From Cercis canadensis (lineage: Eukaryota > Streptophyta > Magnoliopsida > Fabales > Fabaceae): DNA of 64,000 nt. The stretch spans positions 63,895 to 127,894 of the forward strand of contig QAOA01005054.1 in NCBI GenBank assembly GCA_003255065.1, given 5' to 3'. This document shows, in pieces, positions 24,792-35,640 of this stretch; position 1 is the first letter of the stretch, and each line of letters starts with the position of its first letter. The translations under genes and the position numbers were made by a program. The notes beneath the pieces are model-generated. The model saw only the letters and a list, made by a program, of their open reading frames with translations, did not search any database and had not been told where the DNA came from.

Positions 24792-24983
24792 GTGCAGCCA
24801 GATCAGCCAGCTAATAGGGTCCACACTCAACCTCAACGGGAAGGCATATCAACGCAGACAAGGAGGCAGTGGTCTGTTAGTAGAGAGACCGTCCTAGCAG
24901 CAACTGAAGCCTCAAGGAAGAGGTTTTTTGCACAGTTTTCAGGTGTTGGACAACCAGGCTCCAGTGGGAGCAAGCAAAATTAA
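24792..24983 (+). pseudogene. Last exon of the MULE transposase
   Basis: VQPDQPANRVHTQPQ through GSSGSKQN then TAA. It is preceded by a T-rich acceptor TATTCTTTCAG and is in phase with the exon ending at 16183. This Gln/Ser-rich C-terminal tail is common in plant MULE proteins. The exon itself has no stop or frameshift. Confidence 0.75.
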
Positions 24984-25282
24984 AGACCATATGACACTTT
25001 TTTGGGGATTGTTGCAATCCTGTTTGGCTGGATTTTAGCTGTATTTGATGTTTTTCTTTAGTGACTTTATTAATTTTTTTGCTACTGTGTAAATTAGGCT
25101 TTTGTGAGTATGAGATGTGGATGCATGTAATTTTGAGGTGCAGAATTAGTTCAAATTATGCTTGCAAATGTTTATGTTGGGATTAGAATCATGCCATGCG
25201 AGATGCAAATGATGCAGATTTTGCAAATTTCTTACAATGGTATATTTGGTTTGGCTTTTCTATGCTGTCTTTTCATGCTAAT
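24984..25282 (+). other. 3' side of the MULE, no gene
   Basis: T-rich sequence consistent with a 3' untranslated region. No element end recognised. Confidence 0.35.
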
Positions 25283-25690
25283 TGTTAGGTGAATTTTACA
25301 CCTATCCTATAAATGCCCTTAGCTTAACTTTGGATTGTTTCTTGAGAAGTTTGGACCTTAAACTTGTACTTTTTCTCTATTTTGTAGAACATTAAGTCAA
25401 GTTGAGAGTCTTTGTGCAAAAAAAAGCATTTAGGAGAAGCTCAAGCACATTGGAGCAAGTCCTAGGCATCCCTATGCTCGAGCATGGCGTCCCTACGCCT
25501 CAATTCAGCAATCAGGCCAAATGAGGAAGGCCTTGGGCGTCCCTACGCCCGAAGCTGGCGTCACTACGCCTCTTGGAAGAAAACCAACGCATTGAAGCAG
25601 CCCTTGGGCGTAGCTACACCCGTGACCTGGCGTCCCTACGCCCCTTGTTCTTCTCCTTCAAGCTGTGATGCTGAATTTTAAAGACTGTCA
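25283..25690 (+). mobile_element. Athila-type LTR fragment with palindromic GC-rich block
   Basis: Starts TGTTAGGTGAATTTTACACC, closely like the minus-strand start of the LTRs at 45566-46925 (TGTTGAGTGAATTTTATACC). At 25465-25655 six short imperfect palindromes of the type GGCGTCCCTACGCC follow one another. The right end could not be fixed. Confidence 0.6.
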
Positions 25691-26421
25691 TTGACAATTT
25701 ATGTGGAGATCAGGTTTCATGATTTCTATTAACACAATGTTGAAATTTGAAGTGCAAATAGATTTGGAAATTTTGAAACCATGTTATCATATTCCATGGT
25801 CAAATTATGGTCAAATGCATGACTTGATATAATGAGCAGCTCACAATCCACTATGTTGATGGCCACAAAACATGATATTGACAGGGATATAGTGCTCCCA
25901 AATAGGGGCATGAATCAGGCTTGTTTTTCATTACAACAAAATGGCTTAAGCAACAAAAAACGAACCAAGAGCCTTGATATACCGAAAACACAACATATCA
26001 TTATCAAAGGACCTAAGATATTCACATTAATCACTGTTTCATATTTATGAGCAGTTAGTAATTTTAATTACAAGAAGTTTAGGATATCTTATATTCCATA
26101 TCCAAATACCAAGATACCAAATTTATAGATGACATAACCGCTGTAATCATATTAACCAAATTTATGCATATGAACTACCACCATACAAGATGATTAAGCA
26201 CCATGACAACCAATAGCATAGCCAAGACCCAACAAATGAATTTCAATCTTCTAATTCGCTTCTAATAGTAGTTGCACTTTTTTCTCATTTGTTCCAATAT
26301 TATACTCTCATTCACCATTGCATTCTCCTCATCCAACCACTAAAAGAAATCACAAGTAACAGAGGAATCCTGCATTCATAATTTTCACTATATATTAGTA
26401 AGAAGCTCTCTTTAATAGCTT
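25691..26421. other. No feature seen
   Basis: AT-rich. Short frames only, none with recognisable similarity. Confidence 0.35.
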
Positions 26422-26602
26422 CTCTCTTTAATAGCTTCCCCTACAAATAAGTAAAAAATATAGTTAACAATTTACACTATAAATTAGCAAAAAAATCGCA
26501 TGAAGAATACTGACCCTCCAAAATGGACGCCCAAAATTCTTCTCAGTCCATGACGTCAGCAACAATGGCTTCTTCCCACACTGACATTCAAATGGTACTT
26601 GG
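26422..26602. repeat. First copy of 181 bp duplication across N at 26603
   Basis: Repeated at 26604-26784 with one visible substitution (ACCCTCC/ACCCCCC). Contig-end overlap is the likely cause. Confidence 0.88.
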
Positions 26603-26603
26603 N

Positions 26604-26784
26604 CTCTCTTTAATAGCTTCCCCTACAAATAAGTAAAAAATATAGTTAACAATTTACACTATAAATTAGCAAAAAAATCGCATGAAGAATACTGACCCCC
26701 CAAAATGGACGCCCAAAATTCTTCTCAGTCCATGACGTCAGCAACAATGGCTTCTTCCCACACTGACATTCAAATGGTACTTGG
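26604..26784. repeat. Second copy of the 181 bp duplication
   Basis: See 26422-26602. Sequence continues uniquely after 26784. Confidence 0.88.
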
Positions 26785-27984
26785 TTGCTAGTGATGTTCT
26801 CTGCACTAGCCCACTACAGCTGCCAGTAGTCACACTCCAACTAACATCAGGAACAATGTGCCCATTCTTGTTTGGGTATCGAGCTTCAGCTTTCCCACTC
26901 ATGGTAGAGGAACACTGATTTAGAAACAAATTAAGGAATTTCATTGTCATGTAAAGAAAAGCAAAATATTCTGCAATGCTTAAGATTGATGCTTGTTTGA
27001 GAATTAATGATTAACAAATTTTTCCATGTGAGCTTCTTATGAATGTTTTCGAAGAGGGGGATGTTGATATCACAGGGACAAATTTATAAATACATAGGAA
27101 ACTATGAATATTCTTTTCCTTCTAGTTGTAGTCTTTTTGTCTCTCTGATACTCCTATTTTCAAATTATTTATATACTTAATATATAGTAATATGTTTTCT
27201 GCATATATGGTCAAGAATAAAGGTTTCTTGCCATCAGGCCTTCAAAAATACCTTTACAAAGAAATAAGATAAAAGCTATTATTTACTCTTTGCTTCCTGC
27301 ATGCAAGGATCCTGACCTTGATTCTAATATTCCATTTAAAGCAGATGCAATAATTGCCAATCCTCCAACATACGGTCAGATTCCATTACTTAAATTTAGT
27401 CTTTCTTTTGAAAAAAATTATATTATGCACTTCAGAATATAACCATAAAGGATATAAAAAATTTGATCTGTAAGAAGACTTCTGCTCTGGCAGAGAGCTT
27501 GCACTGCAAAGGTTACTAATAAAGAGTTCATAGAGGCCCATTCCAAAAACCAGCAACATTGTTCCTAAAAGGATTACTTTATTGCAATTTACCAAGTATA
27601 GTTTGAAAGACTCGGTAACAAATGTGCGGCCCTGTGATGACAAACATTGCGGACATAAAAGCCTAATATAATAGCTCAAATACAATCTAAACTTGGAAAA
27701 TCCTAAGAGCTCTCTGCAGACTTTTTTTGATAAAAGAAGTTCACTAATAGATGCGAGAGAAAAGAGTACAAGATTCAGCAATAACCTGAGATTCAGCAAT
27801 AACAGCTAGCTAGCGAGCTACAAAATTTTAGACTTGTTATGATTTTGTGCGAAAAGGTTCTTCACCAGCGACGTTGGCAAACAACGAGGTTCTTCACCGC
27901 AAGCTTTTCAGGTGATTTGGAGGATGGGTGTTAGGGTTCACAAAGTAGACTTCAGAGTAAGGGAGGAAGAAGACTATTACCATA
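26785..27984. other. No convincing gene
   Basis: A minus-strand frame at 26738-26950 and a longer one at 27386-27799 match no protein I recognise. Position just inside a MULE terminus suggests element interior, but this is inference only. Confidence 0.35.
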
Positions 27985-28283
27985 TGGGTTAATGAAATGA
28001 CACCGCTTTATGAAGTGTGCTCAATTATTATTATTTTCCTCTTATTTATTCACATTAGCAGCCTACATGGCATTTTAAATTTCCACATGGCACTTAACGG
28101 TGTCACACAAGCACATAAAGTTGTCACGTCAACACTTCCGTCACTTGTTAACGGACTACACTAACAGAGGACCATTTTGATATAGATGTTGCATTTTTGG
28201 AGGACCAATTTGATGTTTCCTATCTTTTAGAGACCATTTTGTCTAATCTCGAATCTTTTGACGACCAAAATGTAGGTTTACTC
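27985..28283. mobile_element. Mutator-type terminal repeat, outer end at 28283
   Basis: Reverse complement begins GAGTAAACCTACATTTTGGT and shows repeated 'GGACCATTTTG' blocks, a CACGTCAACACT segment and an inner AAATGACACCGCTTT box, parallel to 1262-1504. It could be the right end of the MULE whose transposase ends at 24983. The left partner was not found. Confidence 0.5.
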
Positions 28284-28554
28284 ATAAATAAAAAAGGCAT
28301 GACATTTCTTTTTAGTACAACACAACTTTTTGGAAGTTGTGAGATGATAAGATAGCATAAGCAATGATGCTGATCCAAACTATTTCTTTTTGGACATGTT
28401 ATATTTGACATGATTCTAATAATCACTTGCAAAAGTGCATTAGATAGGTTTCTTTATATCCATTTGTGCATAAAAAATGTATTTTTTTTTAATTTATATT
28501 ACTTGTTATAAATGAGTCCCACCATAAAAATGATATGTAATAGTAATTTATTTA

Positions 28555-28783
28555 TTTATTTATCTAAATTTTTGATAGGAGTATTTTTGGAAAAATAACC
28601 AAGATTCCCAGAAAAGTAGCATTTAAACCAAACATGAATTGTAAGATTCCCAAGAATAAATATTCAACATTCCTAGGAATGTTTATGGCCAACCAAACAT
28701 AAATTATAAGATTCTTGGGAACAAGATTCCCAGGAATGATGTTTCCCAAGAACTAAAAAAAAATCCTTGTACCAAACGCCCCC
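28555..28783. mobile_element. Right part of a PIF/Harbinger-type MITE
   Basis: Ends GTACCAAACGCCCCC followed by TAA (28784-28786), with internal repeated 'GATTCCCAAGAA'-like inverted motifs. The left terminus is not visible, so it is probably truncated. Confidence 0.5.
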
Positions 28784-28890
28784 TAAAGGTAATCCCCATC
28801 ACATTGAACTACACGACTGTGCTGCTCCCTCCACTTCTTTTAGTACGCCTCATGATACATAGTCCATAGTCGTTCTTGGTTCCCTCTTAA

Positions 28891-29667
28891 GGTGGTGTTT
28901 GGTACGGGAAATATTTTATTCCCATCTCTAGTCCATTCTCGAGAATGTGATTCCCAAGAATGAGATTTTTAGAAAAATTGACAAAATGTATTTGGTTAAC
29001 AATCAACTTTCCTGGGAATAATGTCATTCCCATATTTAGTTCAGTTAGTCCATTTCCAGGAATGTAATTAATTTTTCTAAAAATACCCTCAAATAAAAGA
29101 AAATAATCTTTCATTTTTCTTTGCTTGATTATATACTTTTTCCTTTTCTGCGTTTTATTTTTTTTTTGCTTTGTTGAGTGATTGATTGTGAGTGAGGATT
29201 TTGATTCGGTGTTTACTCCAACCTAGTGATCCGTGAAGACATGGAGTCCTGGCTTCCTTCGATGACGATTCCCATGTTTCGTTGGTGGTCCAACGAGCTC
29301 GAAGTAGTGAGATCCAACCAGGACGATCAAGAAACCGAGGAAGTTTGCCGTGACTTCAACGCCGCCACGCTCATGGTGGTGAACACACACATCGACGGTT
29401 GCCTCGCCAGACGATGAAGGAGGAGCGGCGATAGATGAGGATGATGAGGAGGGCAAAGAAGGAATTTTTTTTTCCATTCCCAACAAAGTCTTATTCCCTA
29501 CTCAAGAGGTGAAAATGTTTTATTCCCTTCTTTAGTGTAAATTTTCATTCCCAGGTATCTTTTATTCTTGGGAATGATTTTTTATCACTTGTATCAAACA
29601 TGAGAAACTTTTATTCCCATCTTACTTTCCTAGGAATGTTCAAATATGATAGGTACCAAACACCACC
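28891..29667. mobile_element. PIF/Harbinger-type element, 777 bp, TAA target duplication
   Basis: Termini GGTGGTGTTTGGTAC and GTACCAAACACCACC are perfect inverted repeats, flanked by TAA at 28888-28890 and 29668-29670. TAA/TTA duplication is the PIF/Harbinger rule. The arms carry repeated 'ATTCCCA'/'GGGAAT' motifs. A GC-rich block at 29225-29460 with open frames on both strands lies in the middle. I do not recognise it. Confidence 0.8.
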
Positions 29668-29670
29668 TAA

Positions 29671-30070
29671 CATCAAAGTCTCTAAGTCCTGAGCATATTC
29701 TCAATGGGAATGGGAATAAGCTAACGCCCTCCAAACTGATGTATCATTTGATTGAAGTTATTCGCCTCTACTAAATGAAAACAACACAAGTGCACCTTTG
29801 CCGCCTAAATCACATGTCCAACCCAACAATAAATTATCAATTAGGCCCCACTATAAGGTTCCCATAAAATCTGTAAAGTTAAAATAATAATTGCACAATT
29901 ACTTAAGCATACAAAACACTTACATAATCAATGAAAATTTAACTAGAGATTATTAAATTATCCTGACTTGATCAATTCCAAGCAGATCAAAAGCCTACTA
30001 GTGCCTTAACTAATTCCTGGTAAAATAAATGTGGTTGTAATCTAAAGGACGTCTCCACCTAATACATTCA
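29671..30070. other. Intergenic, no feature
   Basis: No coding or clear repeat seen between two MITEs. Confidence 0.4.
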
Positions 30071-30079
30071 TTTAACTTA

Positions 30080-30446
30080 GGCTTAAATGCAATTTTGGTC
30101 CTCATATTTTACCTAAATGGACGATCTGGTCCCCCCATTTTAAAAAATCACAAAATGATCCCTACTGTTTACCCCTAAGTTGGACTTTTGGTCCAGGGCA
30201 CTAACTCCGTCCAAAAGTTGACAGTGAGGCTGACGTGGCATAGACATTGGAAGAACATCTGACATATTAATAGTTGCCACGTTTATGCCACGTCAGACTC
30301 ACCGTCAACTTTTGGACAGCATTAGTGTCTTAGACCAAAAGTGCAACGTCATGCTAAACAGTAAGGACTATTTTGTAGTTTTTCAAAATGGGGGGATCAA
30401 ATCGTTCATTCAAGTAAAATATGGGGACCAAAAGTGCATTTAAGCC
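30080..30446. mobile_element. MULE MITE, 367 bp, 9 bp target duplication TTTAACTTA
   Basis: Long inverted repeats (about 160 bp each) begin GGCTTAAATGCAATTTTGGT and the reverse complement reads GGCTTAAATGCACTTTTGGT. TTTAACTTA is present at 30071-30079 and 30447-30455. A perfect 9 bp duplication with long arms is diagnostic of Mutator-type non-autonomous elements. Confidence 0.92.
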
Positions 30447-30455
30447 TTTAACTTA

Positions 30456-30783
30456 TAACACATTTCTATAAATTGAATTATAACTTATTGAAAAATAAAC
30501 TAATATGCATTTCCAAAAAAAATACTCTGATCCTTATAGTTAATTAAATCTACTAATTATAAATTTATTTTTAGTAACATACAATTTATTTTATATAAAT
30601 AACTGCATTTAAATATACTAACTTGCATACGAGCTGCCCTAATAAATTCTCATCCTGTCGCGGTGGTGATGGACACAGATTTGGAAATCTCTCATACCCC
30701 AAAACTTGGAGTAAGAATATACACCTTCCAAACTTTAGTGTTTAGGCAAGAGAGAAGTTATATATGCTCCTATACGGGTTCAG
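30456..30783. other. AT-rich spacer
   Basis: No gene or element end seen. The haplotype-like duplication with 37739 starts inside it at 30643. Confidence 0.4.
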
Positions 30784-31524
30784 CTACACACCCAAACCCC
30801 AACTGATGCATCTTGCAATATTCAAATCCTCCAATAGCTTCAGGTACATCATATGAACATAGTTTCCAGTTATATTAGGGATTAACCATCCCCCAATCAA
30901 TATAATGATATATACCCTAGCATGACACTGCACAACCTCATCGCTAGTATCATTTGGGTATTTAACAAATGTATCCTTTAGCCACGTCATCCTCACTCTA
31001 GATCCATTCAATGCACCTTTAGTTGGCTTAACGCCTAGCAAATCAACAACCTCCTGCCTCAATCGATAAATGCTGAAAATCACTCATCGCATTCCCATCA
31101 ACAGGAAGCCCTCGCAACACTTCCACATCTTGAAGGTTGATCATGCACTTGTCACCATACATATGAAAAGTGTGTGTCTTAGGCCATTACCGCTCCAACA
31201 ATGCAAATACAAAATATATGTTTATTTGTAATGGATACATTATTGCAACTCTTCAAAAACCAGCCCTCCGAGCATACTTCATCACTATTTCATTGGGTTT
31301 AGGAATCCAATGATTATCAGGCTGCACTTGTCTCTCAATCTAAAATATTTATCCAAATACCAATTATTAACAAATAATTAAACTACTTTGTTAATAAATT
31401 CAAATAGAGAACCAAATAAGTCACTTACCTCATTATTCTACGTATCACTAGAAATATAATATGCTTGTTGAGTCAAGATTGTGGGATCATCATGATTAGG
31501 CAATACAACTCTATGATGTGCCAT
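30784..31524 (-). pseudogene. Plant mobile domain (PMD, MAIN/MAIL1-like) protein, broken
   Basis: Exon 1 (31524-31429) reads MAHHRVVLPNHDDPTILTQQ then SSDT-stop-NNE. An 89 bp GT...AG intron follows (31428-31340). Exon 2 gives VQPDNHWIPKPNEIVMKYARRAGF, then LLERW, HTFHMYGDKCMINLQDVEVL, GLPVDG, and after a frame change LLGVKPTKGALNGSRVRMTW...HARVYIIILIGGWLIP...VHMMYLKLLEDL...YSW-like CISWGLGV. This is the order of the PMD (PF10536) domain, found in Arabidopsis MAIN/MAIL1 nuclear proteins and in many MULE and gypsy passengers. At least two Trp-to-stop changes and a frameshift disable it. A MULE MITE lies 340 bp to the left. Confidence 0.8.
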
Positions 31525-32149
31525 AATCAATCCTAAATATGCCACAACAAGCACATAAAAGATATCAATAACAAGAATATAGACAAATCAATATATGGTA
31601 GGCCTCTGTGTGTGCAAAATAAAAGACAAAATGAAAGAAATTGACAACAAGAAGAAGAAGAAATTGGGATAGTTGGAATGGAGGATGAAGCAGCGTAAAG
31701 GGGGAGAAGCAAGAAAAGATTGTTAGGGCATTAATGCATACTTAATTGCTTGCCGTTGTATATTAAAAATAGCGCTAAATTCAAATCAAGCATACTACAT
31801 CGAAATAGCATATTTCTCATTGTAACTTTCTTTTCAAAATAGCGCGACTTCTGTCACTCTATGTTCAAATAGCGTATAATTTTAAGTCACGCTACTTTGC
31901 ATAGTAATGTAACATCCTCTTAAATGAAAGTGTTACAACTTTTTCAAGAGCTGAAATTGATGGAATGTCCCGCTATATTGATGTAGCGAGACTCCATTAA
32001 ATCTGCTACTTTGACTAATTTTGTCCACATCCCCTTGATTAATTTAATCAAAAGTGCCCCAGTTTGGTAATAAGTTTCTAAACTACCTAATTTTCATAAT
32101 TTCTTTATAAAATAGTATTTTTTTTTTAAAGTCATTTAACCTTAGTTTA
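31525..32149. other. Leader side of PMD pseudogene with AATAGCG/CGCTA motif cluster
   Basis: Between 31770 and 32010 the motif AATAGCG or its complement CGCTA(TT) appears about seven times (e.g. AAAATAGCGCTAAATT, AAATAGCGCGACTT, CACGCTACTTTG, CCCGCTATATTG, GTAGCGAGACTC). Clustered short motifs in both orientations resemble subterminal repeats of a DNA transposon. No terminus found. Confidence 0.45.
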
Positions 32150-32340
32150 GTCTGGGGGTGTTCATAACTAGCCAGACCTATGAAAACCCACTCGAAACTG
32201 ATCGAAGACAAGCAAATTGGACGGTTCCTAAAGCTACATGGGCAAGATCGGACTGCTGGGATTGATTAAAACGGTTTCATCCAATTGGTTCGATTTTAAG
32301 TAAGGAAAACCGAAATAAATTGAATCTGACCAAATACTTA
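32150..32340. mobile_element. hAT-like left end fragment
   Basis: CTGGGGGTGTTCATAACTAG resembles the (TA)GGGGTGTTCA termini at 41598 and 57773, and the following 150 bp carry AACGGTT/GGTTCGATT repeats. Likely the left end of the hAT whose transposase remnant starts near 33820. No right partner found. Confidence 0.45.
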
Positions 32341-32861
32341 AAGAACATGCATTTTTTTGGCATAAATGGTGTATTACAGGGGGAAAGCAGGGGGTAATCC
32401 CGTTGCAGTCAATGCAATTCAATTTTTTGTTTCATTGGCTTTAGAAACTCAAAAACATAAGCAAATAACAATCTCTACTTTGTCCTCTCCTGTCCCTTGA
32501 GTCTCTAAGGTTCTCGTCATTTTGTAGTACACTTCAAACAGATAATCAAATATTATACTGCTAATTTTAGGTTGTATTAATGATTTAGGTATCTATATAT
32601 GTTAGGTTTTGTTTGTATGTCATCATCAATTTAGGGATTTAGAATTGTTTTTTGTTATGTTTGTATGTCTGTGTTAGTTGTTTCATTAAGCATTGAATTT
32701 GTTGAGTGTTATGATATTTATTAACAAATTTCTTAGATTTACATGTTGTCTCATCGATTTGGGATTTAGGATTTTGAATTTTTATTTAGGGTTTTACATG
32801 TTGTCTCTTGCTCTTTATTGGTTATGTGTCTTTTTTTTTTGTTAATACCAAACTTAGATAA

Positions 32862-33686
32862 AATTTCATAGGTGATGGTGGTGTTGTTCCCTTATTAAAA
32901 CATTTCATATGTACTTTTTTAACAACTTAGCAACCACATAATCTTTTGATTAATATTTTTCAAAATTTCATATTGACTTACTCTTAATTTCTCTATCACA
33001 CACCCATCACACTTCACTTTTTCTCTCACCCACACACTACGGTGGCGTCCCTCCCTTATTTGCAACAATCTTGCCTTCGTTGATTAAAAAAAAATCAAAT
33101 CAAAGATTTTGTTTATTGCTTCAAGTTGACAATACTTTGCCTTCGTTGGATTGCTCTGTCATAACTCAAAGTCTAACAGTCAATAGACCTTTCTTTTGTT
33201 TTATACTAATCTTAGGGAAGATTGTTTATTGGTCTCCTCAATGGAATAACACATTTGCAAAGAATTGGGGGGTTGACCGCGTCCTTATTGCAATGACTAT
33301 GGTAGGGATTAAAGAGGTAAAGACTGAAGATAAAGCACAAATTTGACTATCAAAGTCATGAAATCAATTTATTCTATTTTTTTTTTCTTCCATTACACCA
33401 TGCAATATCTACATGCAATAAACAAAAGTTTTGATTTATTTTTTCTTAGTTAATGAATGCAAGATTGTTGTAGAGGAGGTAGAAATGATGTCGTAATAGG
33501 TGGGTGAGAGAAAAAGTGATGTGTGATGGGTGGGTGACAGAGAAATTAAAAGTGGGTCAATATGAAATTTTGAAAAATATTAATGAAGAAATGATGTGAT
33601 TGCTAAGTTGTTAAAAAAATACAGATGTAATGTTTTAATAAGGGAACATCACCACCATCACCTATGGAACTTTACCTAGGTTTTGT
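32862..33686. mobile_element. Fold-back element with ~190 bp inverted arms
   Basis: The left arm (32862-33050: GATAAAATTTCATAGGTGAT ... CTCTCACCCAC) is matched in reverse complement by 33492-33686. Arms are roughly 85-90 percent identical by eye. The interior 33060-33480 has no recognisable protein. Target duplication not resolved. In the second copy of this region only the left arm remains (39950-40146). Confidence 0.7.
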
Positions 33687-33822
33687 CATTTTTGTTACTC
33701 TAGCAAATCATGTTTTCTTTAATTAGCTCATGTTTTGATTTTGCTTTTATGGTTCTACCTTCTATAGACTTTAATTCTATTTTGTTTTATGTTTCATTAT
33801 TGTAAGACTATGAACTAAGGAA

Positions 33823-34480
33823 AATGGCTAGGTCATTCGTACCTGATCATAGCCCTCATCTCATGGATGCAGCAAAGAAATCAACCACTCTAAAGAGGAC
33901 AAAAAGGAAGCCTCCTACAAGTAGCAAGAGGCAAATATCGCATACTTGGGATCATTTCAAAAAAGTTCCCGACAATTAGGTAACTGATCCTATTGTTGCC
34001 TGCAACTATTGTGGAAAATGATATTTCTGATTCTAAAAAAGATATGAATGCTTACTTGAAGGTTTGTTTAAAGTATCTATATGCATTGTTAAATAACCAA
34101 AAACAAAAAAAAAATGTTAAATTTAGAAAAAAAAAAAAGTTAGAAAAATACTGGTTGTGTTTGTTATTGTGGATGAACAATCATTTAAAATGGTTGAGGG
34201 TGTTGGATTTAGACACTTTTGTGGTAAAATACAGCCTCAGTTTTATGTTCATTTACATATTATCCTTGCAAGAGACTGTTATTTGTTGTATTTAGATGAA
34301 AATATTAAGTTAAAAGATTATTTAAGGTCTAAGTATATCTGGATCTATATAACTATTGACTGTTGAACTTCATTACAAAACTTAAATTATATGACAGTGA
34401 CTACACACTTTATTGATAATGAATGGATCTTAGAAAAAGAATTTTGAGCTTTAGCTTGATTCCTAACCCCAAGGCCAACC
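33823..34480 (+). pseudogene. hAT transposase remnant (BED finger and start of core)
   Basis: Plus-strand frames read KRTKRKPPTSSKRQ, HTWDHFKKVPDN, ACNYCGK (BED finger with CxxC), then after a ~130 bp A-rich stretch FVIVDEQSFKMVEGVGFRHF and LARDCYLLYLDENIKLKDYL, the block preceding the first catalytic Asp in RICESLEEPER-type hATs, and finally NLNYMTVTTHFIDNEW. Stops occur in the BED part and after IDC. The remainder is lost at a junction with gypsy sequence near 34480. Confidence 0.75.
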
Positions 34481-34539
34481 TTGTTCCCAATTCAATGTTT
34501 AAATAGGCAATGGAGATATGTTGGGCTGTCAAGCCATAT

Positions 34540-34745
34540 TAAGGGCTATGTGTTTGTGATGGATTTATATATGCTACTCATCAATGGAGTGGACATAGTG
34601 CTTGGTGTTTAGTGGATCTGCCACCTTTAGCCCATAGTCAAGGACTATAGCCTATTGACTATGGATTTCAAATTAGGATATCAAACCATTCATTTGAAGG
34701 GAGAAATAACCCATGTTCCTGACCCATTTCCTTTCATCAACTACA
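34540..34745 (+). pseudogene. Ty3/gypsy pol fragment (protease to reverse transcriptase linker)
   Basis: LLINGVDIVLGV-stop-W...PIVKDYSLLTMDFKLGYQTI matches the conserved 'D-VLGVQWL-TLGPI--D---L-M-F' block between protease and reverse transcriptase in plant chromovirus/Tekay-type gypsy polyproteins. Only this block is present. Repeated at about 36877-37080. Confidence 0.65.
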
Positions 34746-34935
34746 ACACCTTAATGAGCACAACATCATCTTAACTTGTCTCCAATTTTTGGCATTGAAA
34801 GTAAATCCCTAACATTGTAATTTCAACAAGGTCCAGTCACCCTCATTAAAAGTTATTTCCCTGTGGTGTTGGTTAGTAATTCTTTTCATTATATTTTGGG
34901 TTTGATATAGTTTTTCCTTTAAAAGTCTCAACACC

Positions 34936-35322
34936 TCATTTTGCATGAAGTTGAGAATCTAATGCTTCTATATTCATCAAATCAGGTTGATATGTGGGCA
35001 TAATAATAGCTTCCCTGCCATATAGTGCCTTAAACGGGGACATACCAACAGTGGTATAGAAAGATGTGTTATACCAAAACTCAGCCCATAGAAGAAAAAA
35101 AGCACATTCCTTTTGGCTTATCATGCATAAAACACCTTAAGTATTGCTCCAAACAATGGTTAACCACTTTCGTTTGGCCATCCGTTTAAGGATGGTAAGT
35201 AGTAGAGCATTTAAGAGTTGTATCACTCAACTCAAATAGCCGCTGCCAAAACTTGTTGATAAAATTGGGATCTCTATCTATAACAATGGAACTTAGGAAG
35301 CCATACAATTTGACCATAATAA
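34936..35322 (-). pseudogene. Ty3/gypsy integrase fragment
   Basis: Minus-strand frames carry LYGFLSSIVIDRDPNF, FWQRLFELSDTTLKCSTTYH and, after a stop/frame break, FLLWAEFWYNTSFYTTVG and PFKALYGRE. These are the second half of the integrase catalytic core and the adjacent conserved block. Orientation is opposite to the gypsy fragment at 34540, so they are separate pieces or rearranged. At about 35323 the sequence changes to a GTGTTCATT hAT-like end. Copy at 37273-37660. Confidence 0.8.
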
Positions 35323-35640
35323 TGGTGTTCATTAGGAGGGTCAAACCAATAGATCCGCCTAAACTAATCCAAATTGAAGAGTTTTGAGGGGTAAATCGAA
35401 GGCCATTAGCTTGGTTTGGGCCCAAAACCTCCAAATTGAAGACCATTGGTTATGCTATCAGGTTTAAGAAACCAAATTGTTCTCAACCCAAACCAAACCA
35501 ATTAAACCAATATACTTAGCATACAATGTCATTCCACATCTTTTAGTGTTAATGACATATGTTTCATTTTCCACTCTCTCCCTTGCGCTGCCCTCTCCCT
35601 TGTTCATCGCCTTGCCGCCTTCAATTTTTTATTTTTTTTA
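35323..35640. mobile_element. hAT-like MITE end fragment
   Basis: GGTGTTCATTAGGAGGGTCA followed by AACCAATAGAYC and later 'CTCAACCCAAACCAAACCAA' parallels the element starting at 41598 (GGGGTGTTCATTGGGC...). Fused to the integrase fragment. Second copy at 40195-40516. Confidence 0.55.

Larger units (their letters stand above)
30643..33045. repeat. Large duplicated block, copy 1 (matches 37739-40146)
   Basis: About 2.4 kb colinear with 37739-40146, with rare substitutions and small indels. It contains the plant-mobile-domain pseudogene and the left end of a hAT-like element. The second copy begins right after the N at 37738. Confidence 0.88.
33046..35274. other. 2,229 bp segment absent from the second copy of this region
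   Basis: In the copy at 37739 onward, sequence matching 33045 (GGTGG at 40142-40146) is joined, with perhaps one extra base, to sequence matching 35275 (TATCTATAAC at 40148). The missing part holds the right arm of the fold-back element, the hAT transposase remnant and most of the gypsy integrase. Confidence 0.8.
34246..35400. repeat. 1,155 bp block repeated at 36583-37737
   Basis: Same length and nearly identical to 36583-37737, which is bounded on both sides by single Ns. Only a few substitutions seen (AAGGGC/AAAGGC, CTGCC/CTACC, CAAACC/CAAGCC). Confidence 0.9.

Noticed and set aside
27386..27799. 137-residue minus-strand open frame as a membrane protein gene
   Set aside because: Hydrophobic but low-complexity, with no recognisable domain, in AT-rich DNA near a MULE terminus.
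33071..33346. Open frame as a gene
   Set aside because: Lies wholly within the fold-back element between its arms and resembles no protein I know.
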